In this document: positions 31,334-43,364 of the stretch, piece by piece
Numbering within the stretch: position 1 is the first letter of the stretch
Layout: every line of letters begins with the position of its first letter
The notes under the pieces: model-generated
What the model was told of the DNA's origin: nothing
The model's input: the letters and a program-made list of their open reading frames with translations, nothing else
Database searches by the model: none
Position numbers and translations under genes: made by a program
Origin: Bactericera cockerelli
Lineage: Eukaryota; Arthropoda; Insecta; Hemiptera; Triozidae
Reading direction: 5' to 3'
DNA: 64,000 bases
NCBI GenBank assembly: GCA_024516035.1
Contig: CM044955.1
Location: 56,199,257 to 56,263,256 of the forward strand

Positions 31334-33094
31334 CAATACAATTTTTAAAATTATATTATGTACCAGATGTACCTACGTACATGACCAATTCGATCTTGGT
31401 AAAATAAAAAGAAAAATGAAAATGCCGAGTAAATTTTTATGTGTTTAGAAATATTGACCCCTATATTGGCTAAATTCGGTTGCAAAAAATGGTGTCATTT
31501 CAGCATAATCGGTTAATTAAACAGAAGAAGGGGAGAAATTGTTGAAATACATTTAATAATATGAATTAATAGGCAAGCATTATCCATGGAATATACCGAA
31601 AATTTCAGCTCGATTTGGGCAAAAATGCAACTTAATCACGGTCAACATAGTAGATGGATAATTAGATTTTGAACAAATAAATAAAGTTTTATCGAGTTTT
31701 AAACCATACTCCTTCGTTCGAATTAAACGTTTAAGGAAAGGTGACCCAAACAAGCAATACTGTTTTTTTTTTCTCACGAGAATAAAGACATCCAAATACA
31801 GAGTAAAAAAAAATTGGTACCCCGCCGGATTCGAACCCAGGTCACCTTGCAAAACTTTTAATTTACCTACACCATCGACGACCACCACAGGACGCTCAAT
31901 ACTAAATAATTTTATTATATTTACATTTGATCTGCAAATCAAATTTTTTTCTTCTTACTGGCCAATATTTTAAACACTGGCTCATAAAATAATAAATTTG
32001 ACCTAGTTTACCCCTTGTGTAGAAACCTTTTAAAAGAATTTATAGAACGGGTTTTATTCCCCCCTAAATTTAAACGGTCTGTTGGCAGCTGGATTAGAAA
32101 AGACGATTGGGTCCCCCCATATTTTAAGTTCTATGTGAGGCGAAGAATTTTTTGTTACTCTCATTAAACTTAATTTTCCCGTTTTCTTTTTGTGTTCCAC
32201 TGTCGTTGATTTTTCTTTAAAAATTTTTTTTACATTTATATTATAATTTTTCCCTAATTAGACCCCTTTAAAAAAGGGAAACCTTGAGTCATGCACGTGG
32301 GATAACTAGGCGTGCCCAGGGTCATTATAGAATTCCTTAAGGACTTTAAATATTTTCTACTTGTTTCAATCATCTGAATTAATGATCCCCATCCCTTTTG
32401 ACTAGACCTTTCTAAAACACCAGAAATACATCTTTTGGATAAAAATAGACGGCTCTGCTCCATAATAAGTTTTCCTTTCAAAGGCATAACTCAAGTTCCG
32501 TCCAAATGTAATACTTTTGTTATATTTTTATATTTTTTCCTATGGTAAGACCTTTCGAAAAATACCACAATCGCAGCTCCAAGAAAACCCAGGGGCGCTC
32601 GTGCAAATTTCCCCGTTTTATTTTAGAAGCTATATCTCCTATCCTATAAAAAATAAATACTTGAAACTAAAAAAGGAAATGCAGAGAAAAAAATTTCCCC
32701 CATTCAAAAACGTGCTCACGTTTTTCCCCACGATAAGCACACGTTGCTGTACCCTTGACAGAAAATTGGTCTGAAAAAAAAAAAAAAAACCCTTTTTAGG
32801 GAAAAATTTCATGAAATTCAAGATTTTCGGCGTGCTAGAAAACACTTAACTGTCGTGGGAAACCTCGCGCTTTCGTGAAACACAATCTATTTCGCGTCTC
32901 ATTACGAATTTGAAATAAAATTATAAAAGTTTGCGGAAGTGTGCGAAAACATTAAAACAAAATACATATAAACTCTTTTTTCGTTTATTAGGCCGGTAGC
33001 TGGCGCTGCTTGACGAGCGCTCGCCTCCCGCGAGTTTGGGATTATGTTTTTTTTTATTTATTATATTAGAAATTGATGTTCATGAGTGTTTTTT

Positions 33095-33265
33095 TATGGT
33101 GGTGGAAGGATTCGAAGGGGTTATTGAATCCCTTCGAATACCCAACCAGTGAATAATTTTCCTCATAATTTGAGTTGGTGCCCAAACATAATAATAAGTC
33201 TCTTAGGGTTTGGTAGCAGAAAAAACTTTGAGCATACCTCGCCTGTGGTTACCTTTGAGTGTTAT
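33095..33265 (+). mobile_element. tRNA-derived SINE, family A, degraded
   Basis: 'ccagtgaataattttcctca', 'cataataataagtctctta', 'gcctgtggttacctt' and (ATT)n remain; the head is largely unrecognisable. Confidence 0.6.
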
Positions 33266-34134
33266 TATTATTACCTAATACAGTTCTCTCATATCCAGGT
33301 TTTCACTTATATATAAGTATGCTTTAGTTAGACTTTTCGCGCAAGACAGGTAGTCCCATTATGCCACTGAAAATTTGATTTTTTTTTTTTTTTTTTTAAC
33401 CCTGATAATTTGATTTCCAATGGTTTTTTATAGAACTACCCACCCCTTTGCCCTGTTTTTTTTTCCAAGTTTAAAAATTGCAGTAGGAAAAAAATCGTGC
33501 TTGCAAGCGTTTTTCTTTCAAGTTGAATAAAATCCCTTGAACATATACTAAGCGGAAAGCAGGGTTTTACCAGAACTTTTAAAAATTATAGGAATCGAAG
33601 TAAAACACCCAACCCAAATCTAATTATTTTTTCATACGGTATGTGGTTGTTGACTGTTCTTTGAGAAAACAGCAACTCTTTTTTGAAACTTTTGAAAAAA
33701 AAAGTTTCATCTCTTTTTTTCCCTCTATGAATTTCTCGACGCAGAAACTCACGGTGATGAAAAAATCCATCATATTATTCCCCCATTCATACCTGTTCTT
33801 CCTGGGTTTTCTCAGGTCATTTATATAAAAAAGGTATTTTATATGTATTTTTATTGAGGAAGTTAGGCAAAATGTAGATTAAATAAACTTGATAGCAGTG
33901 CACTTGGTAAATGTAACAATAATATCTGCGGCTGCTAAAATAATGAAAATATATTAATCATATATTTTGTTGAAATGGGACTTTTAAAAAATTTACAACT
34001 CAACAGGCAAGGCTGTCTTGACACCATCAGTAAAGGGGGTCTAAAGCTCTAAAGAGGCGTGTATAGTTTTTACACTGAATAATAAGAGAAACATTACTTT
34101 TCCCTTTTTATAGGATAAGAAAAATAAAGTAAGG

Positions 34135-34255
34135 GTTTGGTCGATAAGGCGGCGGACTTGTTAACTAAGAAAGGGCGGTGGGTTCAAGTCCCGATTTAGT
34201 ATAAACGAGTTTGAGTAGTTGTGAAAATCACACAAATATGAAACTTTTTAAAACT
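34135..34255 (+). mobile_element. tRNA-derived SINE, family E, degraded
   Basis: 'ggtcgataaggcggcggact', box B GGTTCAAGTCCCG and 'gtttgagtagttgtg' match family E at 17282. Confidence 0.6.
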
Positions 34256-34592
34256 TAATGTGGGTTTTAGGAAAAAGCAACATTTCAGGAAGTATACAAT
34301 AAAATTTTAAAAAAAACCCCCTTTATGAGCTGATTGAAAAAGAAAAAAATACTTCCAAAATACTTTGATAAAATTATTACTTATCACCCTCAAAGTGATT
34401 GATATACCCTTGAAATCCCTTAATATTTCCACCCTTCTACCTACAGTCAAATTTTAAAGCGTCCCCCAAAAATCCACTGCCCCCCCCCCCTTTCAAAAAA
34501 TATTATTCAACTTTATTGATGCTCATTAAATTTTTTTAAACCCCCGTTACGGGGTAGTTTATTGGGAGCGCTCCCGTGGGGGTGATTTTTTC

Positions 34593-34680
34593 AGTCACTG
34601 TGACCGAGTGGTTAGGGGCACCCGGCTTTCAAACACGATGACCCTTTGGGTTTTGATTCCCCCCTCCCCAGCATCTATTT
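34593..34680 (+). mobile_element. tRNA-like head, class II-type
   Basis: 'gtgaccgagtggttaggggc', 'cccggctttcaaacacgatg' and a degraded box B (GGGTTTTGATTCCC). This looks like a Leu/Ser-type tRNA-derived SINE head, with base-call noise preventing a firm fold. Confidence 0.45.
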
Positions 34681-34984
34681 AAAAAAGAATGGCTAAATTT
34701 TTCAATATGAAAGTCGTATGATTTTCATTTGGTCTTTTTTTAACAAAGCTTTAAAATGAATTTTAAATGCTGGATATGAAAAAAAGATATGTATTGTATT
34801 TTTAGAGTTACAATTTTAACAAAAAATTTGCGTTTTTTTTACTTGTATAGAATCTTTAGGTACATACTTTGTATACAATGTTCATTATGGGGAAAACCCT
34901 TAAAAAAAACCATATTATTTGAAACCATTTGAAAGTATGCCCCACTATATTAATGTTCATTTATGTATGTAAATTTCAAATAAA

Positions 34985-35200
34985 AATAAATCACTGTGGC
35001 CGAGTGAGTTGATTTTTTCTGCTCTTTTCCCTTGGATGTTCGGGGTCCACTCATACCTCGTGAGGGAAAAAAGAATAGCTGCTTTGAAAGTTTAAGGGAG
35101 CGATTAGTGGCAGAATCATAGGGAAAAAAATAGAAATTATTGTAAAAATTTAAAATGCGAAAATCCTAAGATTCTGCACTTACCCACAAAAATTGTGACA
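34985..35200 (+). mobile_element. SINE, family G-related, degraded
   Basis: 'cactgtggccgagtgag', 'ttggatgttcggggtcc', 'cactcatacctcgtgagg' and 'agtggcagaatcatagg'. The tail recurs at 35640-35800 ('cacatacctcgtgagg', 'ataattctgct'). Confidence 0.5.
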
Positions 35201-35636
35201 TAAAGCACAAAGAAAAAACAAAATTTTTGTTATTTTCAAATAAAATTTTATTTATTTAGGAGAGAGAAAATCTTCAAAAGCCAAAATGGGTTTGCCGGAC
35301 GGGGGTGAATATTACTACAGGAATAATCCCCCCCAGGGAGAAATGAGACCCAGAGGTCTGCCGTCTTGGCTGGGAACTGGAAATGACATTGTAATTGCGC
35401 CCCCTTTCCCCGAGCTATGCCGGTCCCAGCCAAAGATTGTTTTTCGAATAATAAAGATTAATGCATTTTTCCTTTTTCCCCCCCCGGGAAAAAAAATTTT
35501 TTTTCTTTTACATTCCTTTCCTTTGATTATTATTTTTTCTATTTCTTAGCTTTATTCCCACCCCCTCCTGTCTTGCAGAGGGGTTCCCTGGGACTACCGT
35601 CTCTGTGTTTTTCCCCCTCAACTATATTTCCTTTTA

Positions 35637-36101
35637 CAGGGTGTCCACACATACCTCGTGAGGAAAAATGAGTAGCTGTTTTAAATGTGAGCAGCGCCTT
35701 TGGGGGAAATCAAAGGAAAAAAATAAATTTTTTGGATATTAAAAGTTAAATAAGAAAATTTCCTATAATTCTGCTCTCCCCACAAAGAAAATATTTATTA
35801 CTAACGAGACATTCAAAATCTAAAAATTTCTGACACAGACAAAAATTGTCCAAGGTCATTCTCATAGTTTCTAAGGGGACTCAATGGTGACCTTGAAATA
35901 TCATAAAAAAAAAGGGAGTCCCCTTTTTAAAATTCTAAAGTTGACCTTGAAATAACCTTGAGGGGTCATCTAGAAACTTTACGAGTTTCACCATTTAGGG
36001 TCTTTTAAAAGAGCAATGAAAATTTTTCTTTCGATGGTTTTTTTTTTTTCGTCATTTGTTCTCGAAATATTTGAATGCCCTCATTTTAATGGGACACCCT
36101 G
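35637..36101. mobile_element. Possible fold-back element of TA-CAGGGTG type
   Basis: CAGGGTGTCC at the left and its complement near 36092-36101 (GGGACACCCTG) bracket the block. Inner parts contain 'ggtgaccttgaaat' and 'ttgaccttgaaataacct', a phrase also present in the element at the right edge of the window. Noise and a SINE tail inside make the structure uncertain. Confidence 0.45.
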
Positions 36102-36195
36102 TTTTTTTTTTCCCTCCTACATTTCTAATCCTCCATAAAACCGGGCAGTTCCCAGTTTATTATCTCCCCTCACACTTTTTGCCTCTGTTTATATA

Positions 36196-36646
36196 CAGGG
36201 GGTCAAAAATTTTTGCACCAAAATGATAGGGGAAAATAAAAGAGACCATTTCCAACAAAAATTTTCCCCCGGACATTTTCCTTTTTTTTTTGGGTATTTT
36301 TTCAAATGGCGGCCAAAAGGGTGGGGTTTTCAAATTTCAATTTGGGTTTTTGGCTTTGATTTTTTTAATTTTTTTTGTACCAAACCCAGAAAAAAACGGA
36401 TTGCATTTTTTAATTGAGAATAAATTTTAATGAAAATAAGTTAAATTAACCCGTTCAATTTTTTTTTTCGAAACATGCTCATTTGGCTGTCAAGGTTCTG
36501 AACGCACATATTTGAAAAACCACTTTCGGGCGCCATTTTTACAACGACAAAAAATAAAGAAAAAGTCCGGGAATATTTTTTTTTGGGAAAAGATCTCTTT
36601 TTTTTACCCCTATCATTTTGGTGGGAAACTTTTTTGGGCCACCCTG
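36196..36646. mobile_element. Fold-back element, about 0.45 kb
   Basis: CAGGGGGTCAAAAATTTTTG at the left and TTTTGGGCCACCCTG at the right, each next to TATA. Inverted inner blocks include 'ccaaaatgataggg' / 'cctatcattttgg' and 'aaatggcggcc' / 'ggcgccattt'. Centre near 36420. Confidence 0.65.
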
Positions 36647-37827
36647 TATAAATTTTAAAATTTCTTTCTCTCCTCCTAGATTATTGAAATTTAACATTTT
36701 GCCCGGGGTTTTAAGCTTATGCCGGAGTTTTTTTAAGTGGCTCGCAGTGGGGGGTTTTGGGCCCTTTTGGCCTATTTGGCCTATCCCTTTTTACCCTTTT
36801 TTTTCAAAAGGGGGTTCACCCATAGATACGTATACAAATAAAAAAAAAAATAATAAAAAAACTCTAAGTTTTGAGGTTTTTAAACCCACACTTTCAGAGA
36901 TTAAAAGTTCGTTTAAAAAATTTTTTTGATTTTTTTTTACAATTTATTAAAATTAAAATATTTCATCAAAACTGCATTTTTTTTGGGAAATTTCTCCCAA
37001 AAAGGATGCGCGTTTCCTCTTGGATTTTCAAACCAATCCTCGCTTGAGAAGAAACTTTATTATGGTTTACAACAATATTTCGTATGTTTAACTGCTTTTA
37101 ATAGTAAACTACTTTTAATAATAACTTGTTACTAAAACATTTTTTAATTTAACAAATTTTTTTATTACTTTAATTTAGGATAGTGTCGAAAGTGGCCGTG
37201 CAAATAGAGATTTTGGAATATTTCACCAGTACCCGCCCTTAGGAAAAACAAAAAAGAGGTCATGCTTCGGACCGTAACATAGTGCAGCTCTTCCCACATA
37301 TCTTGACGGGGAAAGTTTTTTTCGTCTTTCACTCATTCCTCTGTAGACTTTCAGAAAAATTCTTTTTACTATCACACATCTAGAAATATCAAGAAAAAAT
37401 TTTGTGAAAATTTTGGCTTCCTAAGCTACGGGAAAAAAAACTGAGACACATATTCTTCTGTGAATGAATCTGTAGCCAATTAGTGTTTAAATTTTTTCGT
37501 TTAAAACAACAACAAAAAATTATGACAATGAACATGAAATAAAAATTAAAAGCTAGCGTGTAAACTGTTTTCTAATACTTACACATTTACGTCACTTTTC
37601 AGTTCATTAAAAATTCTCTTCCCAGTGTAGCGGAGTTTTTTTCTTCTTGTTATTTCAACAAAAGAAAACAAAGGAATGTTTATTAAAACAGAAATTTTAA
37701 AAAGTAAAAATTGCAATAGAAACCATGTCCCAGGAGGTCCCTAAAGGAAAAAAAAAAAGAGAATATTTTGTTGCCGATTTGCGTAGAAATTATTCTTTAG
37801 GCACAAAGTACAATTTTACAAGGTATG

Positions 37828-38440
37828 GACCGACCTCAGTAGCTGATCGTGCATTGGAGCCCAGGGATCCTTTGGTTCGAATCCCCCCCAGTGCATGAAT
37901 TTTTCCTATTTAATTTGAGTTTGTGATACATAATAATAAGACCCCTGCGCTGACACATTTGCGCAACCTATAACTCGACAAACCCTCTGCAAAACGCGGG
38001 CCCGCTGCAGCAGAACTTGGGGCTAGAAAAAAACACAACAAAATACATGACAGTTAAAATCAAATGGTATTACTTTTGTTGCGCTCAGCCACAGAGACAG
38101 GAGGAAGCCGGGTGCAAGAATGAAAATTTCAATGCAAGGAATTGGGAAGAAAGCCATGATGAAACAGGTGACACCCGAACACCAAAACTACTTTAAAACA
38201 AGTTTTTCTCGCCTAGATATACGAGGGGTTTTAATGCGGCCAGCTCCTGGTTATTACCAGATGTGTTCAGATGAAAGAAATTTTTTATTTATAAAAATTG
38301 TTACTAATCTGGTTGATGAAATAAATAAAAATCATGCAACACCCCTTACATTAAGACTCAGTGGGTTCGGTGTTGAAAATGGCTTTGAACATTAAACCTC
38401 GCCTGGTGGGTAACCTTCAAATAAATAGTATTAAATTATA
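37828..38440 (+). mobile_element. tRNA-derived SINE, family A, split by a 0.4-kb insertion
   Basis: The head and first body (37828 to about 37952: box B GGTTCGAATCC, 'catgaatttttcctattt') continue at about 38346 ('taagactcagtggg') through 'aacctcgcctggtgggtaac'. AATAAGAC/ATTAAGAC stands on both sides of the inserted stretch and may be its target duplication. The insert (about 37953-38345) is GC-richer and carries a 91-codon frame with no recognised family. Confidence 0.6.
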
Positions 38441-38570
38441 TTGATCGATAAAGCAGCGGACCTTGTTCCCTGGAGGTCGTGTGTTAAGGCAAAAGTTCAG
38501 CAAAGATTTAGTAAAGCGCAATTTGGGGAGTAGTTTTAAACATCACGAAAGTGATTTACCAAATATATTA
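38441..38570 (+). mobile_element. tRNA-derived SINE, family E, degraded
   Basis: 'tgatcgataaagcagcggac', 'ccctggaggtcgtgtg' and 'agcaaagatttagtaaag' follow family E. Confidence 0.55.
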
Positions 38571-38589
38571 ACAACCCAAAATCCCTAAT

Positions 38590-38780
38590 TAAACCCCATC
38601 CAGCCTGAGTGGGACCCCATAAAGGCAGCAGAACGGGGAATTCCCATGATAACTATGGAATGAAACCATACGCCACAAAATCCATGCCTCGCCAATTTTG
38701 ACGTTGGATTTCTGCCGGGTTTCCCCCCAAGCGCTAAAAAATTGTTTTCTATGCATGAAACGGAGAAATGGTTTCCCAAA
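38590..38780 (-). mobile_element. 5S SINE remnant
   Basis: 'catccagcctgagtggga' and neighbouring phrases are the central domain of a 5S SINE in reverse, heavily damaged. Confidence 0.5.
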
Positions 38781-38799
38781 CTTTTAAAAAAAAAACAGG

Positions 38800-39050
38800 A
38801 CCAGCCAGCGTCGCATCCACGCCACACTGAATACAAAAGTTCTTGATCTGCACTGATTAAGCAAAGCCCCAGAGACTTTGGGAAAAAAAAAAAAACGTTG
38901 ACCATTTAAATTAAACATTGTGATGCTAGAAAATTCCGGGCCCCGACCAGGCTGATGAGATTAATTTGAGAAATTTGGTTTCCAGCTAATAGAGGGTAGA
39001 ACTTCCGTCGTGATTTTGAACATACTTTGGAAAGCGACGTGAAAAAGGCA
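38800..39050 (+). mobile_element. 5S rRNA-derived SINE, damaged copy
   Basis: 'ccagccagcgtcgcatcc', 'cactgaatacaaaagttctt', 'gattaagcaaagcccc', 'gtgatgctagaaaattccgg', 'gaccaggctgatgagatta' and 'aaagcgacgtg' in the expected order. Confidence 0.65.
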
Positions 39051-40384
39051 AGGTTTCACCATGGGATTATCTACTGTTAAACCCAAACATACTTACCACC
39101 AATCACTAATCCCTTTTTGAATCAAGATCATTTGTATGCGCGCCGTTTATATATTTAATTATGCAATGCGCAAGACTGCACACAATTTAGTGGACTACCT
39201 ACACCTGATTCACTTACCACATTTACTTAATTGCAACTACCTAAGTAAATATTTCACTTGAAAATAATAATTTGGTCTTAAAATAATGACCTTAATTTGA
39301 ATACCCAACCACTGCTGTAATTAAAAGTATATTAATTTTATCGTATAAAAATACCATGTTTTTTCTGTTATTTCTAAGAGAGATTACATTTCGAGGAGAG
39401 ATTACCATTCTAGCAGGATCATAATTCACCGCCAGGTGATGTCCCGTCGGGTGGTAACCGAGAAACATGGGACTTAATTATCCCATCAAATGATGTGATA
39501 TTTTTGCTAAAAGATCACAATAGTTAAATTTTCATTTCCCAGAGTGTAAAGGCATTATGAACTGAAGTGGTATGGTTTGTGCACAACTGCACAAAGAGGG
39601 AAATTAAAAATAAAAAATAGCCAGAAAGATACATTGCACCAGAAACCTTTACTTAGAGGGAACAGGAGGTTATAAAGGTGGGACAGGAGGTTTACAGGGG
39701 GGAAAGAGAAGGTACTGGGTGGAAAGGGTAAGGCCCACACTTTGGATTCAAAAGAGGTATAAAAATTTCTGGGCTAGAGGGACTATTAGAGTGGGAGAAG
39801 TGAAGCAAAGGAGTAAAAATGGGATTCCAGGCAAATTTTAAATTTCATGCCAGCAAATGATGGCTAATTATGTATATGGAATTTGAGAGGGATGGGGAGA
39901 GAGAGAGACAGAGACAGAGAGGAGATAGAGTGAGAGAGAAATTTTAGCGAAAGGACATGAAACAACAGCAGTTTTGTAAAAAATTGTAAATAGATATAAC
40001 AAAAAAATTTAAAATAAAAATACCCTAGGTATTATGCTTGAAAAAAAATGTAGGTAGATAAGTACGAGTATATTCTTCGTAAAAAAGAACATATAAAGGC
40101 TTCACCAACAGGCTGAAAATATAAAAAAAATTTTAAAAAAAAATCGCAGAACAATGAACAATAATATTCACACAATGCGCAAATTTAAATTTTTTTTTAT
40201 TCAGTACCTACAATACCCACCGAGACGGATTTCAAGACCATTTTAAAATTTATGAAGGACTGAAAGGTCTGCCCGTGAAGCAGATTTTTCCGCCGTGCCT
40301 TAAATTTCCAACTCGTGTGCCCCCGGGCGAACACAGGTCAGTGGGGTATTCTGAGATGTCTGTCGGGGGGGTTTTGTTGGTTAT
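39051..40384. other. Unassigned, with a short (GA)n tract
   Basis: GA-rich microsatellite at about 39893-39940. No gene recognised; base quality doubtful. Confidence 0.4.
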
Positions 40385-40551
40385 AACTCATTAGCCTCCG
40401 GTCTCAGTTGTTAAGAGAAATGGTTGCTGACCCGGAGTTGCGGTTCGAATCCCGGCCGAACGGAAATTCTCCCGGTTTTTCTGTTCCAAAATGGCGTGAT
40501 GTAAGGTAAAGTCCCCCTGAGGTAATGCAAAAACGTTCCGGGTCAAACTTT

Positions 40552-40590
<39 letters not shown>
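40385..40590 (+). mobile_element. tRNA-derived SINE, family C, with poly(A) tail
   Basis: 'gcctccggtctcagttgtta', 'tggttgctgacccggagtt', box B GGTTCGAATCCCGG, 'cggaaattctcccggtttt', 'aaaatggcgtgatgtaagg' and a poly(A) of more than 30. The most complete family C copy, showing that the family ends in poly(A). Confidence 0.75.
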
Positions 40591-40591
<1 letters not shown>

Positions 40592-40894
40592 GTTAGCCAT
40601 GGGGAAACAAATCAATAAATTTTCAAATTTTTGGGGAAGCAAATTGGAGCGATGCTCCATTGCTCCCGCCCCAACATTAAGGCTGGCCATCAGAGGGGGA
40701 ATGCAGCCACATTGCGGGAAATTTCCCTAAAAAAATAAAAGCATAATAATAGGTATGTGTCAAAAATTGACTCTTTTTTATTGACGAAACTTTTACGATC
40801 GTTTGGAAAAGGGGCCCCACGCAAAAAAAAAAATTGAAAGGGGTTTTTCCTTTTTTACCCGGAGAGCAATAAGGATTTCCGTTTTTTCTTCTTT

Positions 40895-41000
40895 TTTTTT
40901 TTTCTTTTCCCCCCCCCCCCCTTTTTCTTTTTTTTTTTTTTTCTTCTTTTATTTTTTTTTAATTTTTTCTTCTTACTTTTTTCTTCTTCTTGAAATTTTG
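40895..41000. repeat. Polypyrimidine homopolymer-rich tract
   Basis: Alternating long T and C runs; probably low complexity exaggerated by base-calling error. Confidence 0.7.
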
Positions 41001-41029
41001 CCTTTTCTCAAATCTACTCGGGTTTTCGG

Positions 41030-41300
41030 CATTGTTAAACCCCCATGCTTGGTTGTGCCATTTTAACGGTGGATGCCCTTCCAACCCCAATTTTTCCTAT
41101 TTGATTTAAAGTCTTTTTTGAGGGGGGTTCCCCCCCATCGTTGGAATCGTACCACTCTCATTATAAAACCTCCCCCAGCCGGGTAGGAAAACCCGAAATG
41201 GAAACGGATTTCCTGTTGAAAATTTAGCTTCAACGGACTGGAATAGGTCTCTGAACTGGGGAGTAGTCCAACTTTAGGGGCCACGAGGACATGCAAAAAC
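41030..41300 (-). mobile_element. Composite tRNA-headed SINE, family B, noisy copy
   Basis: The minus strand gives 'ggactactccccagttc', 'ttttcctacccggctgg', 'gagagtggtacgattcc', 'actttaaatcaaatagg' and 'ttggaagggcatccaccg'. The last phrase places it with the 19964-type tail. Confidence 0.65.
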
Positions 41301-42142
41301 CCATACTTTAAACCAACATGGGAAAAATGAACCTTGGTTGTAAACAGGGAAAGGCCTTTGGGTGGAAAACCCCCCAGTACGCCTGCATCAATGCGCTCAA
41401 GTGAAACAAAAACAGTTTTCCTTTTTTAGTTCTTTTCAATCCTTGAGAGCCCTTTGTTTCAAACACCTCCCTCGGCACTGAAAACCACCTAAGCAGCTTC
41501 TCATAATAACTGGTATATTTTTTTCAAAAGACGCAGGTTATTTTTTTTTTTAAGTCTTTGAAAAAAAGGGGTTTAAAATTTATAGTGCCAACGTAACGGC
41601 GTCTTGATAATTAAAAGAAAACTTTACAATGACAACGGTGCTTCAGCTGCCTCTTTGCAGCCAGTGCGGAGTGACGGCTTGAGGAGGATAGACGAAAAAA
41701 GCCATTGGAGAAACAAAGGCGTATTAAAAGACAAGGGGAAAAAAAAATAAAAAACTAAATTTTTTTCCCCAAATACAAGAAATTTTCTTTGTAAAAAAAT
41801 AAAATTTATTAAAAAATAAATCTTATCTATCTTAAAAAGAAATGTTTTTCCTACACAAAATAAAAACTTTTTGTGTTAGTTGTATTTTTTTATGTATATT
41901 TTTTTTTAGGGAGATTTTACCTATTACTAATTTACTTTATAAGATTTCTTATATTACATTGATTTTACGTTAAAAATTTTAGGTTTAGGTATCCCCAGTA
42001 ATAAAATGCATGAAGTTAAAATATAAAAAATAATAGAACTTCTCCCCGTTTTTTCTAGTCTCTAATAGAGAAAATTTTAAAGAATGACTAACGGACAATT
42101 TACTTAAAAACAATGCTAGATACAAAATAATTTTTTGATTAA

Positions 42143-42335
42143 ATTGATGAACGCGCTAGTCCGGTAATCCCCGGTTTGCATAGGATCCGTTGGTTTTAAA
42201 TTCCACACCACTCACACCCCGTCCCTAATTTTTTTCCCCATTAAATTTTATTTGTGACCACATAAGGGTAGGGGGGGTAGAAAATGTTTTTAGCAAACCT
42301 CGCCCGGGTTACCTCAAATAAAGAGTGGTTTTTTT
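42143..42335 (+). mobile_element. tRNA-derived SINE, family A, degraded
   Basis: 'aacgcgctagtccggtaat', 'ggatccgttggtttta', 'tttgtgaccacataagg', 'gtagaaaatgtttttagc' and 'cctcgcccgggttacctc' in order, with indels. Confidence 0.65.
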
Positions 42336-42559
42336 TTTAATTTAAACCTTTTTTTTTATAAAAAAAAGGTTTATTTTATAAAAAAAGTTTTTTATTTTAA
42401 TTTGATTTTTTATTTTTAATTATTTAAGAATTTGAGAGATAAATTTTATTATTTGTATGAGACACAAAACACATAATGTTTGGCAGGGACCCAACGCACG
42501 TCCCCCGGTTGTAAGGAGAAAGAGGTAAACATACTAAAATCGCGTGTTAGCCCTAACTT

Positions 42560-43250
42560 CTCTCCCTTTTCTATTCCCGGGGCCCTTTTTTTTTCCCTTC
42601 TTTCTCTCTCATTTCCTTTTTTCTATCTCCCTCTTTTGTAAGTCTCTCTCTCCTCTCTCTCTTTCCCCTATCTTCTCTCCCATCTTCATTTGCTTTTTCC
42701 CCCTTTTTTTTTATACCTCTCTCTTTTCTTCTCTCTCTTCCCCCTATCTTTCTCTCTCCTCTTTTTGCTTTTCCTTCTTATTGTATACCTCTCTATCTCT
42801 CTCCCTTCGTTATCTTTCTCTCTTCTTCCTTTACCCATCTCCCTCTTATTGTATATCCTCTCTCTCTCTCTTCCCCCCCATCTTTCCTCTCTCTTCTTTT
42901 TGCTATTTCCTTTTTTTTTTTAAAAACCTCTCTCTCTTTCTCTTTCTCCCTATCTCATTTTTAAATTTTGCCTATCTCCCTCTTATTGTAAACCTATCTC
43001 TCTCTGTGTGTCCCTCTCTTTTTCCCCTTTTTATCTTTTAGTTCCTTTTGCTCATCGTTCCTCTTATTGTTTTCCTCTCTCTCTTTTTCTTCCTTTTACT
43101 ATCTCTCTCTCATTTTCCTCTTACTCCCATTCTCCTCTCCTATTATTTTCTGTATCCTTATCACTGTTTTTTCCCATCTACTCGAACTCTCCCTCCTCCT
43201 TCTATCTCTCTCCTTCTCATTATATTCTACACCGTTATTTAACACCCTTG
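42560..43250. repeat. Polypyrimidine tract with an irregular 65-90 bp period
   Basis: Repeating phrases 'cctcttattgtatacc', '(tc)n', 'ccctatctt' and 'ctctcttctttttgc' recur six or more times. All long frames here (165, 106, 77 codons) are Ser/Leu/Phe/Pro low-complexity artefacts. Confidence 0.8.
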
Positions 43251-43364
43251 TCGGGTGACAACCCTACACAAATTATCTACAGTCTACAGTGTAAACTAAA
43301 TTGGGACTATACACAAACAGGGTGTTAAAAAAACCTATACTAATTTAATAGTTTTTTCCACAGT

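Larger units (their letters stand above)
26226..33047. repeat. Giant inverted repeat (arms about 3.4 kb), probable fold-back read artefact
   Basis: The left arm (26226 to about 29640) reappears inverted at about 29650-33047. GAGGCGAGCGCTCGTCAAGC at 26242 is mirrored near 33014, the 5S SINE at 27957 is mirrored at 31333, and the family B SINE at 28377-28700 at about 30583-30905. The centre is a simple hairpin near 29645 with almost no spacer. The right arm has many small indels and homopolymer runs while the left arm holds intact repeat consensus, as expected of a read that ran back along its own complement. Confidence 0.9.

Noticed and set aside
26226..33047. A natural palindromic gene arrangement or amplified inverted duplication
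   Set aside because: Kept only as a less likely explanation: one arm is clean and the other is full of indels, and it starts at an N gap, which favours a read artefact.
38120..38395. 91-codon frame as a small gene
   Set aside because: It lies in an insert within a broken SINE in low-accuracy sequence, runs into the SINE body at its 3' end and shows no family.
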